From assembly GCF_018613415.1 (NCBI RefSeq), contig NZ_JAGGQG010000010.1:471573-535572 (forward strand): a DNA stretch of 64,000 bases, given 5' to 3'. Below are positions 1 through 7,602 of this stretch, one piece after another (positions within the stretch are counted from its first letter, which is position 1; each line of letters starts with the position of its first letter). The notes beneath the pieces were generated by a model. It saw only the letters and a list, made by a program, of their open reading frames with translations, was not told the DNA's origin and did not search any database. A program made the translations under genes and the position numbers. The stretch is from Bacillus sp. ISL-18 (GTDB lineage: Bacteria; Bacillota; Bacilli; Bacillales; Cytobacillaceae).

Positions 1-483
1 TACATTTACTAATTTAGCTAAATCAAGTACATCTGCTGGAACTTCTTGTGGCTTTAATAGTTCTTCAGGGATTAATGCCCCACCTTCTACAGAAGTGAAT
101 CCTGCACGTTCTTGACCTTTTGAGCGAATATATGCATTAATACCATCTCTTACTTCTTCATTACCTTTTTTCATTTTACGTTGTCCCCCTTCAGGATTAT
201 CATTTTGGTTTGGTGTTTTTTGGTTTGATTCTTCAAGTGCTAATTCCAATGCTTGAATTTCTTTTTCTAAATTTGATTTTTCTTCTTCTTTTGCAGTTAA
301 TTCAGATTGAATTTCTTCAACTGACTTTTCTACAGTCGCTAAATCTTCCTCATTAGTAGCTTCATCAATTGCTCTAACAAGTTCATCTGAGCGTTCTTGT
401 ACTTCCTTAATTTCAGATAGTTTTACTTCTAAGGCACTACGCTTAAGTTTTAACTTAGCAGCCACAATTACTGGATTACTCAT
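1..483 (-). CDS. HK97-type major capsid protein, N-terminal part (cut by window edge)
   Basis: This is the first 161 codons of a capsid gene that runs off the left edge. The reading frame begins [20 protein letters not shown]. Residues about 10-95 are rich in Glu, Lys and Leu with heptad character, as in the scaffolding delta domain of HK97-fold capsid precursors. A Gly/Lys-rich break follows at about residue 100, then a segment resembling the mature capsid N-arm (GALIPEELLKP). The ATG overlaps the protease stop by 4 bp (ATGA), which implies translational coupling. Family knowledge: the delta domain is removed by the co-encoded protease during prohead maturation, and the mature protein builds the icosahedral shell. 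The assignment rests on position after portal and protease plus this N-terminal architecture; the core fold lies outside the window. Confidence 0.85.
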   Translation of the reverse strand, partial: MSNPVIVAAKLKLKRSALEVKLSEIKEVQERSDELVRAIDEATNEEDLATVEKSVEEIQSELTAKEEEKSNLEKEIQALELALEESNQKTPNQNDNPEGGQRKMKKGNEEVRDGINAYIRSKGQERAGFTSVEGGALIPEELLKPQEVPADVLDLAKLVNV

Positions 484-1043
484 TTACTTAACATCTCCTT
501 TAGTTTCTGTTTCCTAGTGTTTAATTTTTCAAGTTTGATAGCTTCAATGTCTTGTTGTCTTGCTGCAATTTCTGTTTGTGGGTATGCAGGAAAAGTTACT
601 GCCGATACCTCAAAAACATCTGCTTCACGTATAATAAATTTTGTTGTACCATCAGTACGTATCTCATAGTCTTCCTTGACAGGGAAAAAGCCAAAACTAC
701 AGGAGTTTATATCGCCCCTTTGAATACGTGCATATATAGCCATTGCTTCAGGGTCATTACGATTGATTTCAACTTTTCCATAGAGTCCTTTATCATCTGA
801 TTTCAACTCTAAAGTTTTGTTTCCCACCCTACCTAAAACGACACCTGTATCATGATTAAATAAACAACGAATATCATTTTTCTCTAAACTTTTTAGAACC
901 GCTTGTGGTGATACTTCTTCAAATACACCATCATAAAGTTCAGTTTCTTGGTTATACCGAATGAAATATCCTTCGATAAATAACTTTTCTTCATGTTCCT
1001 CTGCCCTAAATTTGCTTTCTAAAAAAGAGGTACGCTTATTCAT
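480..1043 (-). CDS. HK97-family prohead protease
   Basis: A 187-residue protein matching the phage prohead maturation protease family (peptidase U35). Visible hallmarks are the N-terminal strand GYFIRYN, the FNHD segment holding the likely catalytic His, and the later SCSFGF segment holding the likely catalytic Ser. In the family it cleaves the capsid delta domain inside the prohead. I place the start at the ATG at 1043 (MNKRTSF), because the strong AAGGGGGGTG Shine-Dalgarno is too close to the upstream in-frame GTG at 1055. It overlaps the portal stop by 8 bp and the capsid start by 4 bp. It lies within the continuous minus-strand head cassette TerS-TerL-portal-protease-capsid, which supports the call. 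Confidence 0.93.
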   Translation of the reverse strand: MNKRTSFLESKFRAEEHEEKLFIEGYFIRYNQETELYDGVFEEVSPQAVLKSLEKNDIRCLFNHDTGVVLGRVGNKTLELKSDDKGLYGKVEINRNDPEAMAIYARIQRGDINSCSFGFFPVKEDYEIRTDGTTKFIIREADVFEVSAVTFPAYPQTEIAARQQDIEAIKLEKLNTRKQKLKEMLSK

Positions 1044-2226
1044 TAGTGTTTTCACCCCCCTTCAACTTCTCTTGATCACCTAATTGACCAGCAGGAATGT
1101 AATTTTCTAAAACAATTAACTCTTCCATTTCATCATCAGGGTCTAATCCAACCCAATCCCTTAATTCATTCCTTCGCATAGCGTTCATTTGTACCATTGA
1201 ACCACCAGCAGTTACTAATTCAGTTAAAGCATAAGAATACAAACTTCTTGGGTTTAGTTTGAAATACAATTTCGGACTGAATAGTAAATCTCTAGTCAAT
1301 GTTTGAGCAATAACCTGTGCAATAGACATGATTCGTGAATTGATGAAATTGTTATATTCGTCCTTGTTGAATGTTCCAACGCCCATAAAAAAAGCAGGTA
1401 CTCCTAAGAGTCCAGCCACTGTTTTCTTATCAATTTCAACTGATTCATTAATAGCAATATCATTTAGAGAAAGAGGTTTAATTTGTTGTATTTCCAATAG
1501 TTCTGCCGGAATAATCCATGGTTCTCCTGCATTGGTTGATTTCAAGTATTTATCCTTTACGGATTCCCTACCTTCAACGGAAGCAAGCTCCTCATTCATG
1601 GCATCTACTTTGACAATAACGTTTGGCATATACTTACCACTCATGAAACTGTTTTTCGTCTTTGTAGCTTGTTGTAAGTTCTTAGTTATTTCCCTCAATG
1701 CAACTCGATAACCTGTACCTTTAAACGGATAATTAGGGTCAGGATTAATTACAAAATGTATGACTTCATCTGGTGTGTAAATAGTTTCGTTATACTCAAT
1801 CAGGTATCCGTCTTTATTTTCCTTAAAAGTAACACCACCCATTTGAAACGGTGTTAAATCTTTAATGAATGTTGTCTGTTTATCTATACCAATGTGAACA
1901 ACTGAGTTTCCATCACCATATAAAAGTAAGTCAGATACTATTTTGTAAATCCATCCTTTACGAGTCATATATTTATAAGGGTTTATATCAAGTTTTCGTG
2001 ATAACTCATTCTTTACACGTTTATCGCCTTTGTCTGTATTCTCCATTAGATGAATAGTCATGTTTGAAACTAAGTCTGCAATTTTATCAACAGCTATTTT
2101 AACTTCTGGATTATCGGAAAGTTTCACGTATCCATTAGCTAGCATGTCATAAAATTCCACACTTGCTAATGCTTGAACTGCTGAATCAATTGAACGCTGT
2201 TGCTTTTTCCTTCCAAAGAATTTCAT
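1036..2226 (-). CDS. HK97-family phage portal protein
   Basis: A 396-residue portal protein. Family features include the N-terminal segment with an IADLVSNM helix, the central [26 protein letters not shown] region, and the C-terminal [31 protein letters not shown] stretch typical of HK97-like portals. As a dodecamer it forms the DNA entry/exit vertex of the head and docks the terminase. The start at 2226 is backed by GGAAGGGGGTGAATAAATG. Length is in the normal range of 380-430 residues. It sits 23 bp downstream of the large terminase and runs into the protease gene. Confidence 0.94.
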   Translation of the reverse strand: MKFFGRKKQQRSIDSAVQALASVEFYDMLANGYVKLSDNPEVKIAVDKIADLVSNMTIHLMENTDKGDKRVKNELSRKLDINPYKYMTRKGWIYKIVSDLLLYGDGNSVVHIGIDKQTTFIKDLTPFQMGGVTFKENKDGYLIEYNETIYTPDEVIHFVINPDPNYPFKGTGYRVALREITKNLQQATKTKNSFMSGKYMPNVIVKVDAMNEELASVEGRESVKDKYLKSTNAGEPWIIPAELLEIQQIKPLSLNDIAINESVEIDKKTVAGLLGVPAFFMGVGTFNKDEYNNFINSRIMSIAQVIAQTLTRDLLFSPKLYFKLNPRSLYSYALTELVTAGGSMVQMNAMRRNELRDWVGLDPDDEMEELIVLENYIPAGQLGDQEKLKGGENTNE

Positions 2227-2249
2227 TTATTCACCCCCTTCCATCCAAC

Positions 2250-3998
2250 TCAACTATTTAACCATTTACTAACACTTTGAGCAGTTGCCATATCTTCAAG
2301 CATCTGACAACATGCAAAAACTGAAGCATCGAACAAATCAATGCGTTGGTTAGCCATCACTTTTTCGTATTGAATCATATCGTCTGTCTTTTCAATAGCT
2401 TTTACATTCTGAACACAATATTCAAATGCTTGATTCCCTAAATAATACAGTTCTTGGTTTTTTGCCTTCACTTCAATACGTCTAAAGCCTTCTGATTTAC
2501 GATAGAAATACTGTGGTTGGTCAACGATTCTAAAACCTGATTGTTTCATCTTTAAGAAAAACTCTCGACCAAACTTCTTATCAAATCCAACCATCTTAAT
2601 TTTGAATCCTTTTTTCTTCATTCCAATAAACCAGTTAACAATATCATCATAATGAACGGTAACTGTATTACTCATTGTAAGTACTCCATCATCTTTCCAA
2701 CCAAATAGAGGTATATTGTCTTCCTCTGCTTTCTGTGTCGCTCTTACAATTGGGAAGAATGCATGACTAATAGCAATATCAACTTCTTTACCATTTTTCA
2801 TTGTGTATCGTCCATATAGAGATGTCGCACTAAGATCATGTAGCTTCGAGCCATCGAACCCCCCATACCAAGTGATTGGAAGTTTAGCTAATTCTTCTAA
2901 CGTCCAACTATATTGAGCATTGGAATTTTTGAATTCATCAACGTTGAAGTAAGCTTTCATTGCAGATGTGTATATATTCAGTGACTTACTAAAAAAGTCT
3001 TTACGTTGCTGTGGGTCATTCTGTGCTTGTAAAGCATCATTTAATATATCGTCTGGACGAATAGTTACTCCATAATTAGGATTAGCTTTTTCATGTTGAA
3101 TTGGATCAGTATAATCGACCTCACCCAGCTCATTTTCATCGGCTTTAGCTATAAACACAAAATATTTTTCATCTGTGACTGTTTTATCTAATATCTTCTG
3201 ACAATATTTCAAACGGTTATAACAGAAACTTGTTTGGCTATCACCAGCAGTGGTAATTCCGACCATTAATTTGTTGGTGTATGCTTTCATAGCCTCCTTG
3301 ATGATGTTATATTGCTTTGGTGAACGGTAGGCATGGAGTTCATCTGCAATTCCGATATTACACAATAGCGAGTCCTGAGCATCTGGATTAGCTGCTAATG
3401 CTTTAATATAAATTGAACCATTATTACCAAAGTCACCACTGATTGAATGTTCCTGATTGTTGTCACGAACACGGAAATTATTTTCTTCACCCATTTGTTT
3501 CAAATTAAAATTAATAAAGTTGAATGACTGCATGGACTGTTCAAGTGCCGCACCTACAATATAAATGCTCGAACCACTTTTTCTTTCTAATAACGCTAAT
3601 CCCCATGAGAGAGCAGCAACAAAACGGCTCTTACCATTTTTTCTTGGCAGGAAAATGAACGCTTCTTTAAATCTTCGAATTTTTCCATTTGATTTCTTTA
3701 GATAAAAAGCCAACAGGTTATAAATAATAAACTTTTGCCACGGTTCCAAAATAAAAGGCTCACCCTTTAAAGGTGAACCATCTAATCTCTCTCCCTTGTC
3801 ATGTACAAAAGTTGTTTCAATTACTTGTATAACAAACTCTGCATCTTTTGGTAAAAAGTCATACTCTGTATTATTTAGGTCATCTAAGAAACGCTGACAC
3901 ATTTGAATAATTTCCTTACCTGCAACCTTTACTCCACTAACGATAGACTGTGCATACTCCATAACAACAGGTTCGTTAGAAAACTTTTTAGTTACCAC
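2250..3998 (-). CDS. Phage terminase large subunit
   Basis: A 582-residue packaging motor. The ATPase domain carries a Walker A-type PRKNGKS at residues 118-124 and a Walker B ending in IADE (Asp219/Glu220). The C-terminal RNase H-like nuclease domain begins with FDGSKLHDLSA (Asp382) and ends near an RIDLFDASVFA helix, where a further metal-binding Asp is expected. The protein would cut concatemers and pump DNA through the portal. The open frame starts at a GTG that overlaps the small-subunit stop by 11 bp and lacks its own Shine-Dalgarno, so translational coupling is likely. The subfamily is the HK97/phi105-type terminase that pairs with P27-like small subunits and HNH nucleases. Confidence 0.95.
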   Translation of the reverse strand: MVTKKFSNEPVVMEYAQSIVSGVKVAGKEIIQMCQRFLDDLNNTEYDFLPKDAEFVIQVIETTFVHDKGERLDGSPLKGEPFILEPWQKFIIYNLLAFYLKKSNGKIRRFKEAFIFLPRKNGKSRFVAALSWGLALLERKSGSSIYIVGAALEQSMQSFNFINFNLKQMGEENNFRVRDNNQEHSISGDFGNNGSIYIKALAANPDAQDSLLCNIGIADELHAYRSPKQYNIIKEAMKAYTNKLMVGITTAGDSQTSFCYNRLKYCQKILDKTVTDEKYFVFIAKADENELGEVDYTDPIQHEKANPNYGVTIRPDDILNDALQAQNDPQQRKDFFSKSLNIYTSAMKAYFNVDEFKNSNAQYSWTLEELAKLPITWYGGFDGSKLHDLSATSLYGRYTMKNGKEVDIAISHAFFPIVRATQKAEEDNIPLFGWKDDGVLTMSNTVTVHYDDIVNWFIGMKKKGFKIKMVGFDKKFGREFFLKMKQSGFRIVDQPQYFYRKSEGFRRIEVKAKNQELYYLGNQAFEYCVQNVKAIEKTDDMIQYEKVMANQRIDLFDASVFACCQMLEDMATAQSVSKWLNS

Positions 3999-4344
3999 TT
4001 AATAACTGAGCCAACTTTGATTGTTTAGGAGCTTCAGTTGTAACTGATTGAATGGATTTTGGATTTAAACACAACCTGTCGGAGTATGCAAGTAAATCTT
4101 TTCTTAATGATTCTAATGTTGCTACAATAGCAGACTTTTTTGTACCACCAGCAGCAGTTTCTGTTTCATATTGATAACCACTTTGTTCAAATTCTTTATT
4201 CGCTCGAATATATTGAGATAATAAATCAGCGTATACATCAATTAATGGATCATATTCTTCCTTGTATACACCAAGATTTTTCATATCTCGAATCGTATTT
4301 TTCTTTAGTGCGGACTTACTTGTTGTTGGTTTTGCCATAACCAT
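3988..4344 (-). CDS. Phage terminase small subunit (P27-like)
   Basis: A 118-residue protein, Lys-rich at the N terminus (AKPTTSKSALKKNTIRDMKNLG) and followed by a helical region with YADLLSQYIRANKEFEQSGY and a segment ending LCLNPKSIQS. This pattern is that of P27-type small terminases. The subunit recognises the packaging site and regulates the large subunit. AAGGAGCGA lies just upstream, and either the ATG at 4344 or the next in-frame ATG six bases downstream could start it. It leads the structural cassette and is preceded by a gene-free AT-rich stretch that may hold the packaging site. Confidence 0.88.
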   Translation of the reverse strand: MVMAKPTTSKSALKKNTIRDMKNLGVYKEEYDPLIDVYADLLSQYIRANKEFEQSGYQYETETAAGGTKKSAIVATLESLRKDLLAYSDRLCLNPKSIQSVTTEAPKQSKLAQLLSGN

Positions 4345-4497
4345 TCGCTCCTTTCTAAAAAAGTTTTCTGAAAATAGTGGAGAGGGAAAGAGTTTTGCCC
4401 ATCGGTCTTTATTCCTTTGAAATTTTTTTTAAAATTTTTGGGGGGATTTGAAAAAAGTAAAAAATAATTTTGAAATAAAATATTTTTGAAATAAAAT
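4345..4497. other. Gene-free AT-rich stretch, candidate cos/packaging or late-promoter region
   Basis: There are 153 bp without a gene between the HNH nuclease and terminase small subunit. It holds a GGGGGG run at about 4440-4445 inside long A/T tracts and a tandem repeat of TTTTGAAATAAAAT at about 4469-4497. HK97-like phages with an HNH gene beside the terminases usually have their cohesive-end site here, so this is a reasonable cos candidate. No cleavage site can be read off the sequence. Confidence 0.35.
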
Positions 4498-4785
4498 TTA
4501 TTCTTCTATGTGTTTCCTCATTCTCTCCAATAGTTTCATACCTGCATTAGTTAATTCATGTGAGTCCCTATCATGAAATGAATTGTGACAATTGTTGCAA
4601 CAACTATATAAGTTCGAACTCCTCATACCATACTCAGGATAATGTTCTAATGGAAAGATATGATGACATGTTGTCGCAGTAGTAGACTTACCATATCGCT
4701 TACACTCACGACATAGATACTCATCTCGCCTTAACACATTAGCCCTCTTCTTTATCCACTTAGTTGATTTATAAAAGCTAGTCAT
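4498..4785 (-). CDS. HNH endonuclease, terminase-associated
   Basis: A 95-residue single-domain HNH nuclease. The zinc/metal finger is visible: CRECKRYG, then TTCHHIFPLEHYPEY with the HH of the active site, then CCNNCHNSFHDRDSHEL. Small HNH proteins encoded immediately upstream of the terminase genes are known partners in cos cleavage by HK97-type packaging machines (established for phages such as HK97 and phiSLT). It starts at an ATG behind GGTGATAAGTA. Position, size and motif all agree with a packaging role rather than a homing endonuclease. Confidence 0.93.
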   Translation of the reverse strand: MTSFYKSTKWIKKRANVLRRDEYLCRECKRYGKSTTATTCHHIFPLEHYPEYGMRSSNLYSCCNNCHNSFHDRDSHELTNAGMKLLERMRKHIEE

Positions 4786-4810
4786 TACTTATCACCGAAC
4801 CATTCAATCC

Positions 4811-4843
4811 AAAATAAAAAGACACCAGTATTAAACTGATGCC
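4811..4843 (-). terminator. Intrinsic terminator after the Pmp3-like gene
   Basis: In the minus-strand RNA, a 9-bp stem (GGCAUCAGU with ACUGGUGUC, including G-U pairs) has a short AU loop and a tail UUUUUAUUUU. The pairing works only in the minus-strand RNA, which fixes the direction. Confidence 0.8.
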
Positions 4844-5050
4844 TTAATTATTCCTATTTGCTTTAGCTATAAGCTCTGCCTGTTTCTTCATTCGCCTATC
4901 TGCTTTCTTTTCGTTGACAACAAACAATGCATGAATAATCCCTGGCACATAAAAGAATAAACATAGCACTAAATTAATAAATGCTTGAAACGGTTTACCT
5001 ACAAGCAACACAGCAACAGGTGGTAACACAATAGCCAATAGATATAACAA
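4844..5050 (-). CDS. Small YqaE/Pmp3-family membrane protein
   Basis: A 68-residue protein with two hydrophobic segments, LLAIVLPPVAVLLVG and FINLVLCLFFYVPGIIHALFVV, followed by a Lys/Arg-rich tail. The PP in helix 1 and the FYVPGIIHAL segment in helix 2 match the Pmp3/YqaE (UPF0057) proteolipid family, which is linked to membrane potential and stress tolerance in bacteria and yeast. The frame starts at a TTG, with AAGGGAG about ten bases upstream, and ends just before a terminator. In a phage element it looks like a cargo (moron) gene expressed as its own unit. Family call firm, role inferred. Confidence 0.8.
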   Translation of the reverse strand: MLYLLAIVLPPVAVLLVGKPFQAFINLVLCLFFYVPGIIHALFVVNEKKADRRMKKQAELIAKANRNN

Positions 5051-5121
5051 AAATAACCCACTCCCTTAGAATAAATGTACTGCCTATTTATTCTATATAC
5101 GTTAGGATATTCCTTTAAGTT

Positions 5122-5289
5122 TCATCTATTCCTAAATTCTAAATAAGACACCCGTCTTTGTAACTCCCTATTTTCCTTCTTAACTTGATCAAACTGTTTA
5201 TTAAATTGATGTTGCATCTTATCTAAAACTGCAGCTATAATACTTAAGCCAATTATTAATAATACAAGTCCAAAAATTAAGGTTAACAA
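5122..5289 (-). CDS. Small membrane-anchored coiled-coil protein (55 aa, TTG start)
   Basis: This unlisted short gene starts at a TTG and is preceded by GGAGGG six bases upstream. The product begins with one hydrophobic helix (LTLIFGLVLLIIGLSIIAAVL) and continues as a charged amphipathic segment with the pattern QHQFNKQFDQVKKENREL that ends RRVSYLEFRNR. A single membrane anchor plus short coiled coil is common among small phage proteins (Rz-like or holin-associated types), but nothing here shows which. It sits between a terminator and the Pmp3-like gene in the string of tiny genes. Confidence 0.6.
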   Translation of the reverse strand: MLTLIFGLVLLIIGLSIIAAVLDKMQHQFNKQFDQVKKENRELQRRVSYLEFRNR

Positions 5290-5309
5290 TTTATCCCTCC
5301 ATTCAAGAC

Positions 5310-5342
5310 AAAATAAAAAGGCAATCCTCGTAAGGACTGCCC
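5310..5342 (-). terminator. Intrinsic terminator after the DUF6173-like gene
   Basis: The minus-strand RNA forms GGCAGUCC-UUACGA-GGAUUGCC followed by UUUUUAUUUU, a textbook intrinsic terminator 17 bp after the stop at 5359. Confidence 0.85.
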
Positions 5343-5358
5343 TATTATAGATAATAAA

Positions 5359-5730
5359 TTATTCATTGATAAAACCAATTTGCTTCTTAGGTTCTTCTTT
5401 ACTTTCTCTTGGTAAGGAAACTAATAAAAAGCTTAATTGATTTACATGTTGATATAACTCAACTGGAGCACCAGATTCAGTTATATTTCCTATAAGTTTC
5501 AATAATTTAGCACCCTTATGACCTATCGCTGTTATATTAATTGTCACAGTCTGACCAAATGAGGCTAACATAACTCCGACTTCATGGTCTTCATCTAAAT
5601 TTAAATTGTATTCATTCACTGCTTTTACAATATCCTCAGCAATTACTTCAGCATCGTCATAACGTGTAAATTTAACATTTTGTAATGCAGATACATCAGG
5701 AAGCTGAGGTCTTAAACTATTCCAATCCAT
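5359..5730 (-). CDS. Phage protein resembling DUF6173
   Basis: A 123-residue acidic protein. I start it at the ATG at 5730 (MDWNSLRPQLPD), because GGGAGGTGAG lies six bases upstream; the longer open frame adds 12 residues of no plausible use. The central DEDHEVGVMLASFGQTVTI and GAPVELYQHVNQLSFLLVSLP segments recall the DUF6173 family found in Firmicute phages. No catalytic motif is visible and no function is known to me. It ends at a strong terminator, so it probably closes a transcript beginning upstream at the two next genes. The family link is from memory of the motif and could be wrong. Confidence 0.6.
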   Translation of the reverse strand: MDWNSLRPQLPDVSALQNVKFTRYDDAEVIAEDIVKAVNEYNLNLDEDHEVGVMLASFGQTVTINITAIGHKGAKLLKLIGNITESGAPVELYQHVNQLSFLLVSLPRESKEEPKKQIGFINE

Positions 5731-5782
5731 AATCTCACCTCCCAAGGACAATCTTACAACAAACAAACGTTCCTAGAAAAGA

Positions 5783-6091
5783 TTATTCCCAATGTGTAAA
5801 GGTTTTTGCTGCTTTGTTCTGAACTATTTTCCTTTTTTGTGTTACATTCTCATTTTCAGCATTTCTTTTGTTTTGTTCAATTATTTCATCTTTGCTCATT
5901 GAAATCCCGATACAAACTATTTCATGCTTATCTACAGAATATTTAATAAAATCATCACTTACAAATGAAAACCATTTACTGGATTGGATATCCTGAATTT
6001 CATTTTTATATGCTTCAACATCTTTTAAATGCGTTAGGTAAGAATATTGTTTACCACTTTTTAAGACTAAATGAATTTGATATTCTGTCAT
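5783..6091 (-). CDS. Hypothetical phage protein (102 aa)
   Basis: I do not recognise this protein. The N-terminal half (MTEYQIHLVLKSGKQYSYLT, then a helix, then WFSFVSDDFIKYSV and HEIVCIGISM) reads as a small alternating strand/helix fold. The C-terminal 35 residues are Lys/Asn/Gln-rich and probably disordered. A strong GGAGGGATGATTT ribosome site precedes the ATG at 6091. It is the middle gene of a three-gene minus-strand run. Confidence 0.6.
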   Translation of the reverse strand: MTEYQIHLVLKSGKQYSYLTHLKDVEAYKNEIQDIQSSKWFSFVSDDFIKYSVDKHEIVCIGISMSKDEIIEQNKRNAENENVTQKRKIVQNKAAKTFTHWE

Positions 6092-6149
6092 AAATCATCC
6101 CTCCTTTCCACCTATATAAACTTCTAGGCAAAAAGAAGGAATTCCTGCA

Positions 6150-6335
6150 TCACTTAAACATTCCATCTACAACAAATGCACGATATATCTCTTCCACATC
6201 TTTAAAACAATCTTCCTTGGTATATCCATTCTTATTAATCTTCATGTACTTAGTAAATATTAAAGCTAATGTCTTTTTAGATTCCATTTCATCCATATCT
6301 TTTATTCTTTCAAAAATATCAGTTTCAAACGACAT
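6150..6335 (-). CDS. Hypothetical small phage protein (61 aa)
   Basis: I do not recognise this protein. It is a short, all-helical, charged protein (MSFETDIFERIKDMDEMES, then TLALIFTKYMKIN). The ATG at 6335 is chosen because AGGAGGG lies six bases upstream; the two earlier in-frame starts are directly against or before that site. The gene is preceded and followed by a repeated intercistronic motif (GCAGGAAT followed by a T-rich run). Confidence 0.55.
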   Translation of the reverse strand: MSFETDIFERIKDMDEMESKKTLALIFTKYMKINKNGYTKEDCFKDVEEIYRAFVVDGMFK

Positions 6336-6404
6336 TAACATCCCTCCTACTGACTTGTTCGCCAATAAAAGGGATATTCCTGCCAAATTTATGTACGTTA
6401 TGTA

Positions 6405-6962
6405 TTAATCTTCAATAACCTTATAAGTATTGCCTAAAATAATATTCTGAATTGATCTAGCTGTAACTCCAAGTTCTTTCCCCTTCATTTTGTACCATTC
6501 AACCTTACTTCCAGACCATGTTGTAAACTCTTCTCTAATTTGATTTGCTGCCTCGTTAGATAATCTAACCTTATTCCAGTATCTATCCCTTGAATTACCT
6601 TTGTTACCCTTATCAGTAATCAATCTCAGATTCTCAATTTTATTGTTACGTGGATTCTGATCAATATGGTCAATTTGTAATCCTTGAGATAACCAAAACT
6701 CTTTTTTAGTACCATATGCAGAACTTAAGACAATTTCATGTTTATACATCGGTATTAGTTCCCCTGTTTCATCGCACTTAAGTCTGGTCATTAAGTACTG
6801 TCCATTATCACCAGTTCCTTTACAAAAATCACTTTCAATTAACCATTTATTTCTAATTTTGCTCCATACTCTTCCTGATGGTGTGTGACATAAGTAATTA
6901 CTGAATCCCGGTACTGGTGTCATTTCACTTTTTAATTCTTCAAATGTTAACTTATTTTCCAT
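6405..6962 (-). CDS. NUMOD4-like HNH endonuclease (homing type)
   Basis: A 185-residue protein. Residues about 15-40 (PGFSNYLCHTPSGRVWSKIR) resemble the NUMOD4 DNA-binding module. The centre carries the HNH core with QIDHIDQNPRNNKIENLRLIT, where His/Asp and Asn form the metal site. The C-terminal region (KVRLSNEAANQIREEF, then KELGVTARSIQNIILGNTY) is a helix-turn-helix/NUMOD-type specificity domain. These are free-standing homing endonucleases that spread between phage genomes. It is distinct in architecture from the packaging HNH protein at 4498. A GGGG-rich ribosome site precedes the ATG. Confidence 0.85.
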   Translation of the reverse strand: MENKLTFEELKSEMTPVPGFSNYLCHTPSGRVWSKIRNKWLIESDFCKGTGDNGQYLMTRLKCDETGELIPMYKHEIVLSSAYGTKKEFWLSQGLQIDHIDQNPRNNKIENLRLITDKGNKGNSRDRYWNKVRLSNEAANQIREEFTTWSGSKVEWYKMKGKELGVTARSIQNIILGNTYKVIED

Positions 6963-6979
6963 TACAAAACATCCCCCTT

Positions 6980-7015
6980 AAAAATAAAAGAGGACTCTGT
7001 AAAAATACAGAATCC
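6980..7015 (-). terminator. Intrinsic terminator upstream of the homing endonuclease gene
   Basis: Minus-strand RNA GGAUUCUGU-AUUUUU-ACAGAGUCC is followed by UCUUUUAUUUUU. It would stop transcripts arriving from the small ORF at 7147-7263 and thus isolates the homing endonuclease gene as its own unit. Confidence 0.8.
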
Positions 7016-7146
7016 TTAAATAAATGAGCGGATGATAATGCTGTCCCTGCTAAATATTCAATTGTATTGAGCTGCCTCTCACCAACTCTATCCTCACTGT
7101 TAAACCTCTATAGATCAATTGAATAAGTCAGTTGACCTATACAAAT

Positions 7147-7263
7147 TTAACTCTTATGTATAACCCATTGAACACATGAAACTACACCATATTGATCAAC
7201 ATTCCACTTAATATACTTCTTCCTTGGTTCCTTTAATTCAATCTTGTCTTTGTTCTTTTCCAA
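7147..7263 (-). CDS. Possible 38-residue phage peptide (TTG start)
   Basis: A short frame reads (M)EKNKDKIELKEPRKKYIKW and then WNVDQYGVVSCVQWVIHKS. AAGGGG lies seven bases before the TTG. The N-terminal half is highly basic, and the C-terminal half could form strands, with the look of a small DNA-binding or scaffold peptide. There is no family I recognise. Support is only the ribosome site and frame, so it remains tentative. Confidence 0.35.
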   Translation of the reverse strand: MEKNKDKIELKEPRKKYIKWNVDQYGVVSCVQWVIHKS

Positions 7264-7385
7264 CTCTCTTCCCCTTTCAAAATTTCATTAAAAAATACTT
7301 GCATTCTCTTATTTTAGGGTTTATAATTGACACATAAGGTATATTAAGCCATAAGTATTGGTGTTTTTAAAATAAAAAATAAAAC

Positions 7386-7545
7386 AAAAAAAAGACAGAT
7401 AACTTCCCCTCAAAAGCCATCTACCCATTTGATAATATGTTAGGAAAGGGAAAAGTCACTTACTTTGCCTAATGCATTCAGTGCCACGACAATTGCTAGC
7501 TTCGTGTTCCAGCCCCCCCTCTTCCCTTAGTAGATAGGTATCCAC
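7386..7545 (-). ncRNA. Candidate small RNA or peptide gene bounded by terminators
   Basis: The stretch after the terminator of the 926-aa gene ends in its own minus-strand terminator at 7386-7422 (AGAU...AUCU stem with an inner CUU/AAG pair and UGUCUUUUUUUU tail). It is much more GC-balanced than its flanks, including a GGGGGGG run near 7515. A 29-codon frame (GTG at 7545 to 7456, starting MDTYLLREEGG) exists but has no Shine-Dalgarno, so a small structured RNA seems as likely as a peptide. No promoter is obvious between the two terminators. Confidence 0.35.
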
Positions 7546-7550
7546 CTAAT

Positions 7551-7590
7551 AAAAAACGCTAGAACCCTTGTGCATCAAGGACTCTAGCAT
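7551..7590 (-). terminator. Intrinsic terminator of the 926-aa gene
   Basis: The minus-strand RNA forms a long imperfect stem (GCUAGAGUCCUUG with CAAGGGUUCUAGC around a UGCA-containing loop) followed by GUUUUUUAUU. It lies 13 bp past the stop at 7603. Confidence 0.85.
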
Positions 7591-7602
7591 TATGCTAAAA
7601 TA

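Noticed and set aside
4498-6962. The two HNH genes as one duplicated homing endonuclease
   Set aside because: Their architectures differ: the first is a bare zinc-finger HNH at the terminase position, the second has NUMOD4-like and C-terminal specificity modules.
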